Below, one piece after another: positions 62,451 through 64,000 of a DNA stretch of 64,000 bases. The stretch comes from G963663315 sp965231905 (GTDB lineage Bacteria > Pseudomonadota > Gammaproteobacteria > Arenicellales > Poriferihabitantaceae). The first letter of the stretch is position 1. Every line of letters starts with the position of its first letter. Both the position numbers and the translations under genes were made by a program. The stretch spans positions 1,259,015 through 1,323,014 of the forward strand of contig CBDDOO010000001.1 in the NCBI GenBank assembly GCA_965231905.1, written 5' to 3'. The notes under the pieces were generated by a model. That model was not told the DNA's origin. It ran no database searches and saw nothing but the letters and a program-made list of their open reading frames with translations.

Positions 62451-63299
62451 TTATTTCTCAGCCGCCAGATAAACAACCCAGCACGGGTCGTCCTGGCCAT
62501 GCCCGGTGGGAGTGTATTCTCCGTTTCCTTCACCGGTCGTCTCATCGGTTCCTTCCCAGTAAACCGTTACCCTGCCAAAACCCGCCTCTATCAGCAATTC
62601 CTGTAATTCGGGCAGTGTCCACATTCTCCAGTTGTATGTGAACGCCTTTTTCATTTTCGAGCCATCCTCGAATTTGAAGTGTATGTGACAGAGCACATGG
62701 CCGGTAACGGGATCGAACCGCGCCTGATGCCAGTAGTACTTGAAGCCCTCGAAGCTGGTTTTTTCCTTGATTTCACGCCAGGATTCATGACCGCCGTAGG
62801 CGTCGATGAACAGGACGCCATCCTCGTTCAGCCCTTGCCATGCCTTTTTGAAATATCGTCCGAGAGCCTGGCGGGTCCTGAATACCTGATAGCTGAAATT
62901 CATCCCCAGAATCATATCCGCCTTCTGCCCACGATAATCCAGCACATCGGCATGGACCAATTCAATCCGGTTGCGCTGATGCCCGCTCAGGCGGGCCAGG
63001 TTATGCCGGGTTCCCCAATCCAGCGCCTCCTGGCTCCAATCGAGGCCGATTGCCCGATTGTCCGGATTCCTTTGAACCCACTCACAACAGACTTTGGCGG
63101 TTCCACAAAAATCCTCTCTCAGAATTCCGGCATTCCGGCCCCGTAACGCCAAAAAACCCTGTTCGACAAACGTGACCTCCGGCCCGGCGCATTGAACCGC
63201 TTTTTCATAATACTCGTAGCGGTCGGCGACGCTGGCCATCGCGCGCTTTTCGGGAGACCTTTTTGACGACCCTTTCGATGATTTGAAATCTTTCGGCAT
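62451..63299 (-). CDS. Class I SAM-dependent methyltransferase, substrate unknown
   Basis: The 282-residue protein shows a SAM fold: ILREDFCGTAKVCCEWV as motif I, AIGLDWSQEALDWG as the acidic loop, and VHADVLDY and DMILGMNFSYQVF further on. The lysine- and serine-rich first 20 residues may be untranslated; ATG 63239 is an alternative. It is upstream of the PLP enzyme on the same strand. No substrate is suggested. Confidence 0.85.
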   Translation of the reverse strand: MPKDFKSSKGSSKRSPEKRAMASVADRYEYYEKAVQCAGPEVTFVEQGFLALRGRNAGILREDFCGTAKVCCEWVQRNPDNRAIGLDWSQEALDWGTRHNLARLSGHQRNRIELVHADVLDYRGQKADMILGMNFSYQVFRTRQALGRYFKKAWQGLNEDGVLFIDAYGGHESWREIKEKTSFEGFKYYWHQARFDPVTGHVLCHIHFKFEDGSKMKKAFTYNWRMWTLPELQELLIEAGFGRVTVYWEGTDETTGEGNGEYTPTGHGQDDPCWVVYLAAEK

Positions 63300-63379
63300 T
63301 TTCCAACGGATATACGGGAATCAGGGGGTGACCGGTTACAATATACCATCGAATATCCATTTTAAGTGACGAATCAATC

Positions 63380-63871
63380 ATGGCCAACAAACAACTTGTA
63401 TTGCTGCGACATGCCAAATCAGACTGGTACAGCGGGTCCCGTACCGACCATGACCGCCCATTGAATGGGCGCGGTCGCCGGGATGCCCCGCGAGTCGGTA
63501 AATGGCTCAGAGAGAATGGCTACCGACCGGATCTGATATGGTGTTCCAGCGCCGAGCGAACCCGGCAGACATTGAGGCTGGCGCTTCAGGGTAGTGAGTG
63601 GAAAGAAGACATCCCGGTCGAGTTATCCAGCGACCTGTACCATGCCGGGGAATCGTTCCTTGCAGACCGGATATCAACCGGATTCAGTGACTGCGACACC
63701 TTGATGGTGGTGGGTCACAATCCGGGGATGGAACTGCTGGTGACGCGGTTTTGCCCGCGAATCGAACCGGACGCCAACGGCAAGCTGATGACCACCGCCG
63801 CATGCGCGGTCATCGGTTTCGATAACGGGGGTCTGAACAGCCCCGTATTGATTGATTTCCGGCGACCCTGA
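63380..63871 (+). CDS. sixA: SixA-like histidine phosphatase
   Basis: The 163-residue protein has the phosphoglycerate-mutase-fold LLRHAKS (His11), RTRQT and VVGHNPGMELL with the second catalytic histidine. SixA dephosphorylates histidine-phosphotransfer domains in E. coli. It is divergent from the methyltransferase with an 80-bp gap. Confidence 0.88.
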   Translation: MANKQLVLLRHAKSDWYSGSRTDHDRPLNGRGRRDAPRVGKWLRENGYRPDLIWCSSAERTRQTLRLALQGSEWKEDIPVELSSDLYHAGESFLADRISTGFSDCDTLMVVGHNPGMELLVTRFCPRIEPDANGKLMTTAACAVIGFDNGGLNSPVLIDFRRP

Positions 63872-63897
63872 GGGGGTGACGCCGTCTGCTCCGGTCT

Positions 63898-63914
63898 GGT
63901 CCCCGTGCCCGCCC
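63898..63914. repeat. Partial copy of the GGGCGGGCACGGAGACC repeat
   Basis: On the minus strand GGGCGGGCACGGGGACC matches the core at 21967-21983 with one mismatch. The rest of 63872-64000 shows no gene. Confidence 0.55.
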
Positions 63915-64000
63915 ATGCAGGAACCGCAGGAAAGAACTCGAAAAAATATTTGCAATGAAGGGGCGATAGGAACATAATAGCAGGCATTGGCAGCGCCCAC

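Noticed and set aside
63674..64000. Minus-strand frame running off the right edge
   Set aside because: It is antisense to sixA for most of its length and shows no domain; the edge sequence is too short to support a gene.

Overview
The window is a chromosomal segment of a gammaproteobacterium of moderately high GC. The conserved pairs prfB-lysS, lolC-lolD, pcm-yqaA-nlpD, rpsP-rimM-trmD-rplS, uvrA/MFS/ssb, xseB-ispA-dxs and mutS-fdxA are typical of that class. I cannot name the genus from sequence alone. The absence of sulfur, photosynthesis or pathogenicity genes here gives no lifestyle clue, but a complete-looking glycine-betaine/proline-type ABC transporter fits a marine or osmotically variable habitat.

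Layout. Positions 1-3904 carry the end of glyA and a solitary 1048-residue SF1 helicase fused to a PD-(D/E)XK nuclease, a probable genome-defence gene, which ends beside a tRNA-Leu(CAG). Positions 4093-6764 hold that tRNA's promoter, a 1.46-kb insertion sequence (copy 1) and a convergent AAA+ ATPase gene. Positions 6961-13956 are housekeeping: prfB with its programmed frameshift, lysS, lolCD and lon behind a sigma-32-like promoter. Positions 13994-20000 are the accessory core: a repeat-rich TbpB-like lipoprotein, IS copy 2 with a second convergent ATPase paralog, and an IS110 element with a structured non-coding end lying among REP-like repeats. Positions 20013-31028 carry an iron-type alcohol dehydrogenase (HOT-like), a HAD phosphatase, an ABC exporter, pcm-yqaA-nlpD, trpD, an N-formylglutamate amidohydrolase, and aroC-leuC-leuD. 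Positions 31064-37683, all on the minus strand, encode a betaine-type ABC system (tandem-fused permease, binding protein, ATPase) running straight into trpB-trpA. Positions 37689-64000 are mostly housekeeping: the rpsP operon, a TPR protein, xerD, a RelA without an ACT domain, uvrA, an MFS transporter, ssb, pdxH, parE, xseB-ispA-dxs, pepN, fdxA, mutS, suhB, a PLP trans-sulfuration-type enzyme, a methyltransferase and a SixA-like phosphatase.

Most notable signal. Two copies of one DD(35)E insertion sequence have exact 5-bp target duplications (CGCTC and ATCAA). In both cases the duplication directly abuts the TTGACA -35 box of a minus-strand promoter: that of tRNA-Leu in copy 1 and that of the lipoprotein gene in copy 2. 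The promoters are left intact. Both copies also have the same AAA+ ATPase family convergent at their right end, and their left ends are built from 36-bp repeats of the terminal motif. This suggests an IS with promoter-edge target choice, possibly assisted by an ATPase. The link to the ATPase is inference.
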